DNA from: Annona cherimola
Taxonomy: Eukaryota > Streptophyta > Magnoliopsida > Magnoliales > Annonaceae
Assembly: GCA_030490835.1 (NCBI GenBank)
Contig: CM059977.1
Span: 13,797,399-13,861,398 of the forward strand
DNA: 64,000 bases
Direction of reading: 5' to 3'
The notes under the pieces were generated by a model. It saw only the letters and a program-made list of their open reading frames with translations. It had not been told where the DNA came from and did no database searches. A program made the translations under genes and the position numbers. Positions 26,289 through 37,400 of the stretch are shown here, one piece after another. Every line of letters starts with the position of its first letter. The stretch's first letter is position 1.

Positions 26289-26297
26289 TTGATTATT

Positions 26298-27723
26298 TGA
26301 TAAAAAAAGGACGTCCATCGTGCATTCAACCCCCGATTACCAGAAAAATTATTCGGGGTTGGGATAAATATTTACTTATTTAGTCACTATCTTAAGCGCT
26401 AACTAAAAATTAGGTTTTTTTTGTTGCTATTATATACATTATAACATCTTTATGTTACAACTAATGCTTGTTCGCAACTTTCGCTGGCATCAAGCTTTAG
26501 CTTAAAAAATCTGGATAGTGCCCAAAGTGCACCCGAGTGTGAGTGTGCTTGTGAGTGTGCTTAGACTCATTGCATTTTGGTGCATTTAACTCATTTTTTT
26601 TTATATAATTGTTAATCTAAGTATATTTAACACGTGTGTCAAGTTTTACCTTTTAAAAATTAGCGACATTTTTAGCAAACATGTTAAATATACTTAGATT
26701 AATAATTGCGTAAAAAAATTCAAAAATTTTAAAAATAGTTATTTGCATACAGGTATGCTTAAAACTAAGTGCACTTGAATTCATAAAATCACAGCAACAA
26801 AATATAGGTGGCAAAAATTTGTTGTTTTAATATCACGCCTTATATACCTCTCTTTACATGCCATTAATTATTAGCTAATTAACCATCATACTTTTCATTG
26901 TTATTTTTTACGTTTTTCATACGATGAACCAATTTATTTTTTATTTTTTTACTTTCGCTCGTAATCATTGTCTTTGCCATCGCAATTCCTACTTGAATCT
27001 TTTATATTTTAGATAGGTGGGTTACACATAAATTATTCTATATATCCCTCAAATCTTAAGATCTTGATATTTGATAGCAAATTTAATCTATTCATTGTAT
27101 TTAACATAATTTTTTTTATTAGAAGATCAAGTTTTATTTAAATCTAATATGTACATAAGGCATGTGTGTTTAAAAATATGCATATTCATGTGTAAATTAT
27201 AGAAAATGCTTATATTCATTTATATATGTATTAAAATGTAACAATACTTTATGAAAATATTTATCAATACAGTAGTGATATTATAAATGGTTTAAACATT
27301 GAAAATACTACTTTAAAATTAATATTTAGTACTACATTGTTTTATTGCGTTGATTTTATATGCTTGTATATTAAGCATATATACAATGATATTAGACAAA
27401 TAAAATGATTTTCATGGTAATACGAGTGATGTCAAATACAATACATAGAGTAGACTTTTCATTGACTATAATGTTAAAATCATAAAGGATCACATAAAAA
27501 AGAAAAAGTTTCATACAAACATCATTGCTTATATTTTTTTAGCACATTTCTCTATTTTTGTTTGCATCACCAAATTCCAAGTTCAGCTTTAATTGAAAGT
27601 TCGGTTAAACCCAACTCCCAAACCCCGCCAGGTAAATAATCCAAACCAAGCACACGCAAGTGCCACGGATCCGCCCATGAACAAGTGATTTTCATATTTC
27701 ACACGACATTATATATATTTTGG
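26298..27723. other. AT-rich intergenic DNA with foldback remnants
   Basis: A foldback at about 26521-26775 has arms ttaatctaagtatatttaaca on the left and, reverse-complemented, ttaatctaagtatatttaaca on the right. That is the same core as the MITE at 5109-5502. 27040-27370 resembles the body of the element at 55375-55777 (tttaatctattcattgtattt). No gene is supported. Confidence 0.5.
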
Positions 27724-28564
27724 TAGAGGTGCAACTCGGGCTTATGAAACTCGGGTTCAGCTCAACCCTAACCCTAATCATATTTGTAAAACTTCAACCC
27801 TAACCCTATTTGTAAACCTCAACCCTAACACTATTTTTGAAATTCGGGTTCGGGTTGAGTTTCGGATTGACATTCTTCTGTTAATATGTCTTTGTTACTC
27901 ATCTTATATATATATATATTTTATCACAAATCTATTATATAAAAAAGTTTAAAAAATAATTTATTATAAGAAATTAATAAAAATTCAAATACCGCTTAAG
28001 AATAGAAAGAAAGAAACCTGTTTTGAGCATTCTCTTTGTATCAAGTAGAATATGGATTATGTGTAAACGTTGTCGATAAAAATATATTATTAATCATTAA
28101 TTGTATTTTTTTTACTCCTCTATTGTTTTAAGCTTATTTTACAACCATAATTTTAAAGTTCTTATAAATTTTCCCGTTGGAAAAAAAGACCTCAAAAAAA
28201 TTTAATATTTAGTATCACAGGATTTCGTTGGTCAAAAGGCTTAAGTAGAAAAGACGTGAAGAGTAATTTTTTTTTAAAAAATTGTTGGACCTGTATCGTA
28301 ATGTAAATCGGGAATAGGTATTTTGTTAAAATTACTTAAGACGTTAGATTGTCTCGGCGATGAGCCGTCCATGCCTGCGATGCCGTACTCCTGTTGTCCA
28401 TCATCCATTCATCAGTAATATGTTATTATTATAATATAAATTATATATTTTATATAAATGAAAATTTGGGTTCGGGCTCAAAAATCGAGCCGGGCTGAAA
28501 AGTTCATAGTTTCAACCATGCATTTTTCGGGTTCGGGCCGAACCCGGCCCAAGTTGCACCCCTA
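27724..28564. mobile_element. Non-autonomous hAT element with 8-bp target-site duplication
   Basis: Left terminus TAGAGGTGCAACTCGGGC; right terminus, reverse-complemented, TAGGGGTGCAACTTGGGC (16 of 18 identical). Flanks are TATTTTGG (27716-27723) and TATTTTTG (28565-28572), an 8-bp duplication with one mismatch. Subterminal zones are packed with GGTTCGGG / CCCGAACC-type motifs in both orientations, plus AACCCTAACCCT runs at 27762-27833. The 841-bp element has no transposase. The terminus is related to, but not the same as, that of the hAT at 9792. Confidence 0.85.
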
Positions 28565-28572
28565 TATTTTTG

Positions 28573-31102
28573 ACAGACATCTCATCTAAAAATATTATTT
28601 TTGATTTTTTTTTGAAACCGCAATAATAAACAATTATTTTAAGCAGAGATAAATTTTGAATTCATCGTCTAAGTAATCCCCGTGCCCTATCTAATCAATT
28701 TTCACGGTAAAGAAGATAACATGCACCACTGGATTGCCTCGCGTCGCATGTTTTTTCACCGGACAACGGCGGCGGTCCCACAAATTCCAGTCGGAACTTA
28801 GAAGGGTGCGGAATGCGCAGTGGGCCCACTTCTCAGGCGGGTTGAATATTGGGTTGGGCTTTTATGCATATAACCGCAGAAAGTTGCTTGGTTCACGAGG
28901 AGTCCGTGAAACAACGGCAGCGTTCAGGCCAATGCCGTGATGCAAACAAGCGTCTTTTGCTTTTCTTTCAATGAGCGAAGATGTCACACTGACACTGGAA
29001 GACATTTTATAATTTTATGACGTTTATGTGCAGGCATATACAATCAGATATTCGTTCTTCTTTATTTCCTTTGCTGGTTCATCAGTGAATTCAAGCGAGA
29101 TTTTGACCGGGTCGGACAACCCTTTCTGTGCTGGAGAGAGCAAAGCAGGTGCAAGTGCCCGCTCTACTACGCAGTCAATAATAATAATAATAACAAAAGG
29201 GGGAAAAAAAGAAAAAGAAAAAGCAGCATGGCATCTCACCACGGGGCTGTCAGCCTGTCATTGCTTGGGTGTTTTTGGGCAGTTAAAAAAAATGATGTCA
29301 GTGGAGCAGGGAAATGCTAGATTCAAAAGAACATGTATTCGAAAAAGATGCAGCTAATTCAATAATATCGTTCTGTTAGCAATGCCACCTTCAGTTTCAT
29401 TGCTTGCTACCTCCTCCCGATGATAAACCCATCCATCGGCCGATACTAAATCTGCACGTCGGTGGGTCAGAGGCTACAATATTTCAATCCCCATCATTCG
29501 CCTATCTTTCATGGCGGACAGTACCGGCATATGGTGGAATATTGTTATCCTTGTGCCTCTGGGCCCAGGGGAACAGTTGGAGCACCCGCTCTACAAAGAC
29601 CTAAAGCCACATGTCAGGATCACAAGAAGCATTATAGCACCGCGAGCGGAATCAATTATCACGAATATATACAGATTCTCCAAGTTTAAACATGTTAATT
29701 AGACGAGCAATGCAGATACTTGCATTCTCGTAAATTTAACTACGGGTTTGATTAAAGGAAGAATGTTAGTTATATATATTATTAACTACTAGTTTTGCAG
29801 CTTGTGCATACGAAATGTTGCAACAGTTCACCGACATTGCTCACCCACGGACCGATGGAGAATTCCCGCAGAAAAGAAGTGCGATTCTACCAGCACTAAC
29901 TGGCCAGCTGAAAAAAGTGACGGAAACGTGAACTGGACGTGATTTTCGAAAAGGAACTGGTGGAAGTGCTGGCTTGAGTTAAACTCGATTCCGCCTGCGT
30001 ATGAAGTGAATCCATAGACAGACAATCAAAGTCAAAACACCACCATTAATAAACAATCTTCCTCCCGTAGTTCACGACAAAAGGCGGGGGATGTGGGCCG
30101 GCTTGCTTCGGCGTGGCACACGGACACTTCCTTCGGCGACCGGCGTCCCATTGGTCACTGGTAAGCAGTAGTCACGCTCACGCCGCCTCGAGGGAGAGTG
30201 GTAATAGAAAGCGGTACGCGAGTAGGCAAGGACGTCATCGCCACCGTATGATGAACTGCTTCGATCGTTCAGAAGAGCTCCATACAAAATGGTAAGATCG
30301 TAAGATAGATGGTTCTAACTAAATATCGCCACTCACCTGACAGAACGAATGATCTTGATCGGAGATCGGGGCCTTTTGAGCGGGCCTCGCTGGTTCGTGT
30401 ACATAGATGTTATCTGTCATCCCTCTCAGCGTCAAGGCTTCGACGAATTCTTTTGGACGTGTGGCCCAATGGCCGAGCGCTGCTGCCTGCCATCCCACCT
30501 AGCTCACACGTGGAAGACGTGAGATCGGGCTCAAGACACGTTTTCTAACTTTCAGGGCCTTCGGACGCTACTCGCGCGAGTAGCCGTAGCATTGCTATTT
30601 TGTCGCATTGGAACCTGGATAACAAACTAGCAGTGTAATGTGGATGACTTTAATCCGCTATTCTGGTTGAGTTATAATCCGCAAGCAACAATCTCGACCG
30701 AAATGTTGATACCTATGAGACGAGTTCGATTGTCTAACTGGGAAGTGGGAACTGGCCTCCACTGTTGCTCCCTATACTTGTAGCACATGTGGAGGCAAGC
30801 ACGTGCACCAGGGATCTACTCTGCCTGTCTGCCACCTCCAGCCCGCCCACCCGGAGTTTTATTTGGTCTCTCGTTGAAAGTTACGCTGCAGCGCGTGCTG
30901 ATGTACCGTTGTTTCCACCCATCATTGCATCTTTGGGCTTAGTTGGGTAGCACTCAAGAAATCCAAACTGTCCATCCATTCTTATACGCACTCATATGTA
31001 TGCATCATACTAAAAATGTGACACAGATGTGGCTCAACATCTTATTCGTGAAAAAGTTAAATTAATCAATACAATTAATATGCAAACCAATAATACTGCA
31101 TT
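28573..31102. other. Intergenic region, partly GC-richer, no recognised gene
   Basis: From about 28,700 to 31,000 base composition is more balanced than in the flanks. Several open frames of 60-110 codons occur on both strands (for example 29028-29357 plus and 30072-30287 minus), but they overlap one another and none shows a domain, conserved motif or convincing splice partner. An (ATA)n run lies near 29177. The last kilobase may hold the promoter of the MBD9-like gene; no clear TATA box was picked out. Confidence 0.4.
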
Positions 31103-31436
31103 TTGAGTTTATTGGGTCGGATCATTGAAAATATGGGCCACGATTTGTGGGGTCCAATGATTGACGCACGAAGCACGCGTACGTCCGGATGGACGGCGGC
31201 AACCTCGTCGGCCTATGTCGATCGCCTAGAAAAAGTAGGGGATGGCTTCAATCTACAAGGACGCGAGACTGAGTTCGGTTTCGGTCTTTCGCATCTCTTC
31301 TTCCTTCACTTACCTCGAGCAATCATCCGTGACGAAACTCCCAAGTCCATATCGCGATCTTCACCCTCCGATCTGTGCCACTCTCAATATCCACCATTCG
31401 ATCTTTTTCCTCATCTCCCGCCATCCGGAGTAGAAA

Positions 31437-31472
31437 ATGCTGCCGAAAATACCCGAAAGATCCAATCTTTAA
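31437..31472 (+). CDS. Possible 11-codon uORF whose stop overlaps the MBD9-like start codon
   Basis: ATG at 31437-31439 opens MLPKIPERSNL and ends at TAA 31470-31472, so stop and main start share one base (TAATG). If transcription begins upstream of 31437, ribosomes would end this peptide exactly at the main start. The main frame is open without a stop back to about 31103, with in-frame ATGs at 31133 and 31157, so the start choice is not settled by sequence alone. Confidence 0.35.
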   Translation: MLPKIPERSNL

Positions 31473-34400
31473 TGGATTCCAGAGATTCGGTCCCCTCCGA
31501 TGGGAAGCACGACAGCCGTCCGGTCCTCACCATCGATCTCAACGAGATCCCATCTCCACCGTCGGAAACCCCGACCGCCGCTCCTACCCCGACCGCCGTC
31601 GCCGAAGATGCTCTCACCGCCGTTCAGAATTTCTTCCACCGCAACGCACCCGCAGCTCACGGTTCCCTGGTTGATTTTCAATGGGAGCCAAGCGTGGGTC
31701 CCGACGTGCCCTGCGGGCTATGCGGCCGGCCGGAATCGAGATGCCAGACCCTCGTCTGCGATGGCTGCGACCGCGGATTCCACCTCAGCTGCATTGGCTT
31801 GAGGGCCCGGCAGGTGTCGAAGATTGACGATTGGGTATGCAGAGAATGCGCCCAGAATGGGTTTGGTAGCCAGCGGTGGCCGCTTGGGATAGTGTTGGCA
31901 GGTTCAAAGCGCAGCGGGGTTCGGCTTTTGGACATGAATGCCTCACCACCAAGTGATGTCGACGGTGAAGGAAACGACCTGTTAAATGGCGACGGGTATG
32001 TATGTTTCTGAGCTGCTGATTCTGTTTCCTCGTTAGTCAGAAGAACGGACAATAATGAACTGTTTGAACATTCAACGATTATTGATGCTGTAGGCTTTCC
32101 TTCGTTTTGATACATTACAATCCTAACTTTTTAATGATGATCAATATTTTAATTGGGACGGTCACCATAAAGGCATGATGATGGAAAACAACTGATTTTT
32201 TTGAAACACAGCGCATGGGTTAATCGTCGGACTCCTCATTCGTGCATTAGAAAACTATTTCTACACGGCAAATGCTATGACGCAAAATTACTGAAGAACT
32301 ACAGTCATGAACAAAATTTATTATCTCACTAGCTCTGTTCGCATAGATTCTGCACCAACTCATGATTCTCCTTTCACATAAGAACTGGGTAATCATCAGA
32401 TATCTGAAAATATGCTATATTCAATGTAACCAGCAATTCCTTTTTATATCCCCCAGAAACACTTTCAGAATGGTCCTAAGCAGTGTCCTTTGTTAGTGCT
32501 TGGATTTAAAGTGCAAAGTGCAGAGAACCTAAATCTTACTACAAAGATTTCTAGATATAGAAATAGGGCCAAAACAAAAGGATAAACTGTAGCTTTACTT
32601 TGTTTGGAGTGTGGATTGTGCGTGCGCGTGTGTGAGAGAGAGAGAGAGCCGGAGAATTCTCTGAATAACTGCAGCAACAATATCTGCAAGATCCCTCTTT
32701 TTCTATTTTGCATCATAACTGCAGTTGGAGTTCGGATTCAACAATGGCAACCAAATTCTAAGTGATTTGATCTAGTCTCCGTTGTTTTTTGTTCTGAACC
32801 GTTCTTAAAAAAATATTCTTCTTCTTCTTGCTGTTTGTTATCAGCAGCACCCCACTAATGCAACCTTAGTAGTAACTATTGTTAGTGATTCTTGACCTGA
32901 ATATAATTGAGTCGCATTAGCAGTAGGCCCATTTGACATAGCCACAAACCTGACTTGATCTATCCACTAGTTTTCTAAGGGTTGATGAGAAAAGCAACTG
33001 GAATAGCTCATCCATCCATCCCCCATTAGCCTACCTGCTGCCTCATTATAGTCAGGTTGTTGCCAATTTGCCACTTTAACGCAATGAATTATGTTCATTG
33101 CTGATAATGTCCCTTGCCAGCTTGTCTTTAGTTTAGGAATGCAAAAGAATCCTCATTTTCCAATAAACTGAAGCCAGTCTGGCTTGGAACACCATAGTTG
33201 CAAATTAAAGCAATTTTAGTTGATCATCCTATGATTAGAGTTCTTAGTGTTGGCCTGAACTGTCTGTCTGCTCATTACCATGATGTGCTGATCTTTCCTA
33301 CCACCTGATGTGGGCCCTGGTTATGCGACTAGGCTCAAGGTCCATCCATCTACTGATTAATACCTTTGTAGGTGAAAACCTCAGATCTCAGTTCCCTGCG
33401 CTTGCCTTGTTCCATTTCCGTCAACTTGAGTTACTAAATTTCCAAGTCCCAGCCTTGAAGCTATACCCTTCTTCTGGTTTCAGCTCTTTGCCCCCTTCTA
33501 CCCTTGGTCTGACTTCCAAATCCACCCCAGGCGGAATATTATTGTTTGTGAAGTATCAGATTATGACCCAAGTATTCTGATATATTACTTATTGATTGAC
33601 ACCAGTGACTATTAGCTGACAGCATTTTATGGCTTCTCTAACAATCATATTACCTCCTCAGAAATGTAAGCGTTGGTTGTGTAATGTAAAATAGATTCAG
33701 TCAAAGTTACTCTGAGGCATCCTTTTTTGACTGATGAATCTATTGCATATTTCTGAGGTGGCTGAGGCAAATCTCTTCTTACATGAATCCATCCTTTTTT
33801 TCCATCGTTTGTAAATATGTTAGGAATCTAAACCATTTGATTGGAGTCTGTATATGCTGTTGTTAATATGATTCATTCTCCAGTCTCTTGTTCACCCTTA
33901 AAAAAGAAAATTGCTGAGTTAATGAAAAGTCCATTATCCATCTTGTTAGCATGCAGGCAGATTTTCAGTAGTTCACATACTTCTGTTACCCAAGCTTTGT
34001 AGCCATGAAATGAGATTTCCAATTTGTCACATGCACAGTAGATTTCGTTCATGAGTGTTGAAGTGTGTGTCTGATAGGGCCCTATAAGATAGAATTCATG
34101 CAAGGTTTATCTGTTGCTAATGACCATACTTTTTTCTACATCATTACCTCCATTTGTCTTCGTCAACGAAATAAGAAAAGAAAAAGCTATTCATCTTCAT
34201 CTTTTTGATGTGAGAAGAAAAGGAATGTTAGCTTAAATAAAGACAAATAGACAGACATTTTGGACAGAAAGATAGGAGGTAATTATGTGAAAAGGGTTGG
34301 AAGTGAGTGTGCATATAAATGCTACATCAGAAGAAAGTAGATGGATTAGGGAGGGTATCTTATCCTCTTTATCATGCTTACAACCAACATCTGGCCTGCT

Positions 34401-37400
34401 GTATCATGACAGATGTTTTTGGTCGTGATGTTTTGTTCTTCCCTTATTGATTAATATTTATCTACTTTAAGCTTTGAACACTTTTTTTTTTTTTGATATA
34501 AAGCTTTCAACACTTGCATTGATTTTGGTTGCTGTCGGAATTCTCATGTTGTTGATTGTTGTACTTGTTCTATTATAGCCGGTTGCATTTACAATTTTTT
34601 TTTTGTTCTGAACTATTAGTTCCACCAGGAAGGACTGATTATATTTCTGTGGAATGTAGATTTCGTTTACCTGGCGTGGATCCTTTTAGGGGCAATTTAT
34701 CGATTATAAAAACGCCCTCTTCAAACTCAGAACTTGATGAGAAGAGGTTTGTAATGGGAAATGCCTCTGGAACAGTGTTGTCCACTATTAAAGGTGTGGA
34801 AGGAAGGTTGCCTCATGGACTGATGGCAAGTAGAAGTTTTGAGGACATGGTGTTATACATTCCACGAAGAGGTAGGCCTAACAGTAGAGGTGTAACAGTT
34901 TATTCATTGCTAAATGTATAGTTAGTTCTGTAGGTCTTGAGAAGATTTACTAAGGAATGGTAGATGTGGATATTTTGAACTTAAACAGTTAGCAGATGTT
35001 TTGATTACCACACTTTTTATTTTTTCCAGACGGAAAGAAGTGCAACTCGACGCTGGATACAGGTCATTATATTGGTACGATGCCATTATCGAATGATGTC
35101 GAGGATAGGCATGATGGACATGCTTTTGTACGCAAAGGGTTGCTTGTTTGTAGAAGAAGAAGAAGAAAGGAGTTAGCAAGACACTCAAGGATCAATAATT
35201 TCACAAATAGCATGAGTAACTGTGATGAGGAGACTTCATCTGATGTTGAGATCATCGATCCACCTTACACTTTCAATGACAAAAGCAATAGACCTATTGA
35301 AGCCACTACATTGGAAAATTGTAGAAGTGGATCTCATAGCCTTAATGTAAGTATGTGTATATGTGCAACTCACAATTGATGATGTTTCAGGGTAGTCATT
35401 TTTTGTTCAACCCTTTTGATCTGCCTGGATAGTCCTGTGGTTTCAACTACGGTTGACACCGTTATTTGAATCAAAGTCATTCCATAGGTAAATTTCACTA
35501 CGTGGATGCAGATGCCAAGCCCAGGAATCAGGTGGACCAAATAGTTTTGTTGTTAATGTTAAATGCTATATCTAAGCACTGAAATGCCTTTTTTTTTCCC
35601 CCATGCAACGTCGACAGCAATGATTGGCATGATTTTGGCAATTGCATCTGCATGGTGGGAAGCACCTGTTGCATTTTTTGGTGTGGCATACATTTTCTAT
35701 TTGGATGCACACTGGCATCTGCATAGACGAATCCTCTCAGTTATAGATTTTAAGCCACGGCTATGTGTTTACATAGCCGTCCTTGTACTTTTCTCATCTA
35801 ATTCTTATTTATTGCCTTTTTACTTCCAGATTGATCTTCCTATTCAGTACGAAAATTTCTTTCTCCTCTCTTTGGGCGAAGTTGATTTACGGTCGTCATA
35901 TCACAACAGGAGTGAAATCTGGCCTGTAGGTTACAGGTCAAGTTGGCATGATAAGATCACTGGTTCACTGTTCAAGTGCGAGGTGTTAGATGGGGGAAAC
36001 TCTGGACCTGTTTTCAAGGTCAGAAGATGTCCATGTTCAGCACAAAGCACAGTTTCACCCATTCCAAGTGGGTCAACTGTTCTCTATCATCCAAACATTA
36101 AGAAAGATGATAACAAAGGGAGAATAGGGAGTGAGAGTGTTGGTGTTGGCCTGAATTCTGAGTATTATGATGAGGAGAATGATATTCAAATGTTACTATC
36201 CGATCATAGTCCCTCACAATTGGATGTTACATCATGCTTGAGCAGTGGCTTAGCTGAATCTTTCCATGGATCCTTTATGCACAACTTAGGCATGCAGACA
36301 CTTGATAATTTGCCTGCTCAGTTCAATTGCCTTCCAGAAGGAACCAATGAACTCGTGCATAATAATTTATATTTGAAAGATGCTATTGGTGAGTTCCAGG
36401 TGCAAGAAAGGTCATCTTCTTCTGCATGGAGTCTCGTTGCTCGTACTTTTACTGATACTTGCTGTGAAGCCTTCAAGCTTTCAGGCAGCCTCCAGTTTAT
36501 GTGTGAGCATAATGGAAATGAAGAGCCTAGCAAACCTGCGGATGGCATCGGACTACTAGCTAGATTCCATAAATCCTCTGGCCCTATTGATATCCCAAAT
36601 GCAATTCAGAGCAATGATGATCTTGAAAGTACATGTGAAACCCTAAGAAAATGGTTAGACCAAGACAGATTTGGTCTGGATATGGATTTTGTTCAGGAAA
36701 TCATCGAACAGCTACCTGGAGCTCAAGCATGTTCTCGATATAAGTTTTTAAAGGAGAGAGGCTACTATCCTTCCTCACAAACTGTTGAAAATGGTCATCT
36801 TCTGGTTAAACGTAGGAGAAATGAAGAGGACTCATCCAGTGATTTGTGTAAAGAACATAAGAAGCCCAGGAAGCAGAATTCGGAAGAACAAAGGAAAGTG
36901 GATGAACATCTTCTTCCTCCTGGACGGCCTTTGAGTGCTAAACTTCCAGCAGAGCTAGTTGGTGATGTGTTTGAGGTACAATGTTACATTACTACGCCAA
37001 TTATGCAAAAACTTGTTCTTTCTCCCTTTTTTTTTTTTTTTTTTCGACTCCTGGTCCTCACTTATCCTGCACCATGTGTCTAGGTATGGGAATTATTATG
37101 GCGGTTTTATGAGGTTTTGGGACTTAAAGAACCTTTGTTGTTTGAGGACCTTGAACAAGAACTCTTGGATCCATGGCTCGATGGTCTGAATTTCCTTGAG
37201 AAACTGGAAAAGGAAATTCAGGAAGGTCGAGACATACATATGCAGAAAATAGATAGTTCAGGCTGCTGTACCTTGCCTCCTACTGGTGAATCTCACTCCA
37301 TAGAATCCAAGGAGAATTCTCCCACGTTTATTCAAGTTGAAACAGGGTCTACAAAGGATGCTGCTCAAGTTAGATTAGCATCTTGCAGCTTTGGAAGATG

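Noticed and set aside
27762..27833. Interstitial telomere (AACCCTA repeats)
   Set aside because: The runs are short, broken by other sequence and lie within hAT terminal inverted repeats; better read as subterminal motifs.
29404..29702. Three overlapping plus-strand open frames as a gene or retroelement fragment
   Set aside because: All three frames are open together, which points to base composition; no protein motif is seen.
30072..30287. 71-codon minus-strand open frame as an exon
   Set aside because: Overlaps an open frame on the other strand, no motif and no convincing partner exon; left as unknown.
35563..35829. Upstream extension of MBD9-like exon 4 as coding
   Set aside because: The frame is open but hydrophobic and unlike MBD9, and a good acceptor (TTCCAG at 35829) joins exon 3 in frame; this stretch is intron.
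37021..37050. T tract in MBD9-like intron 4 as a micro-retroposon
   Set aside because: No flanking direct repeat; it fits a polypyrimidine tract before the acceptor at 37083.
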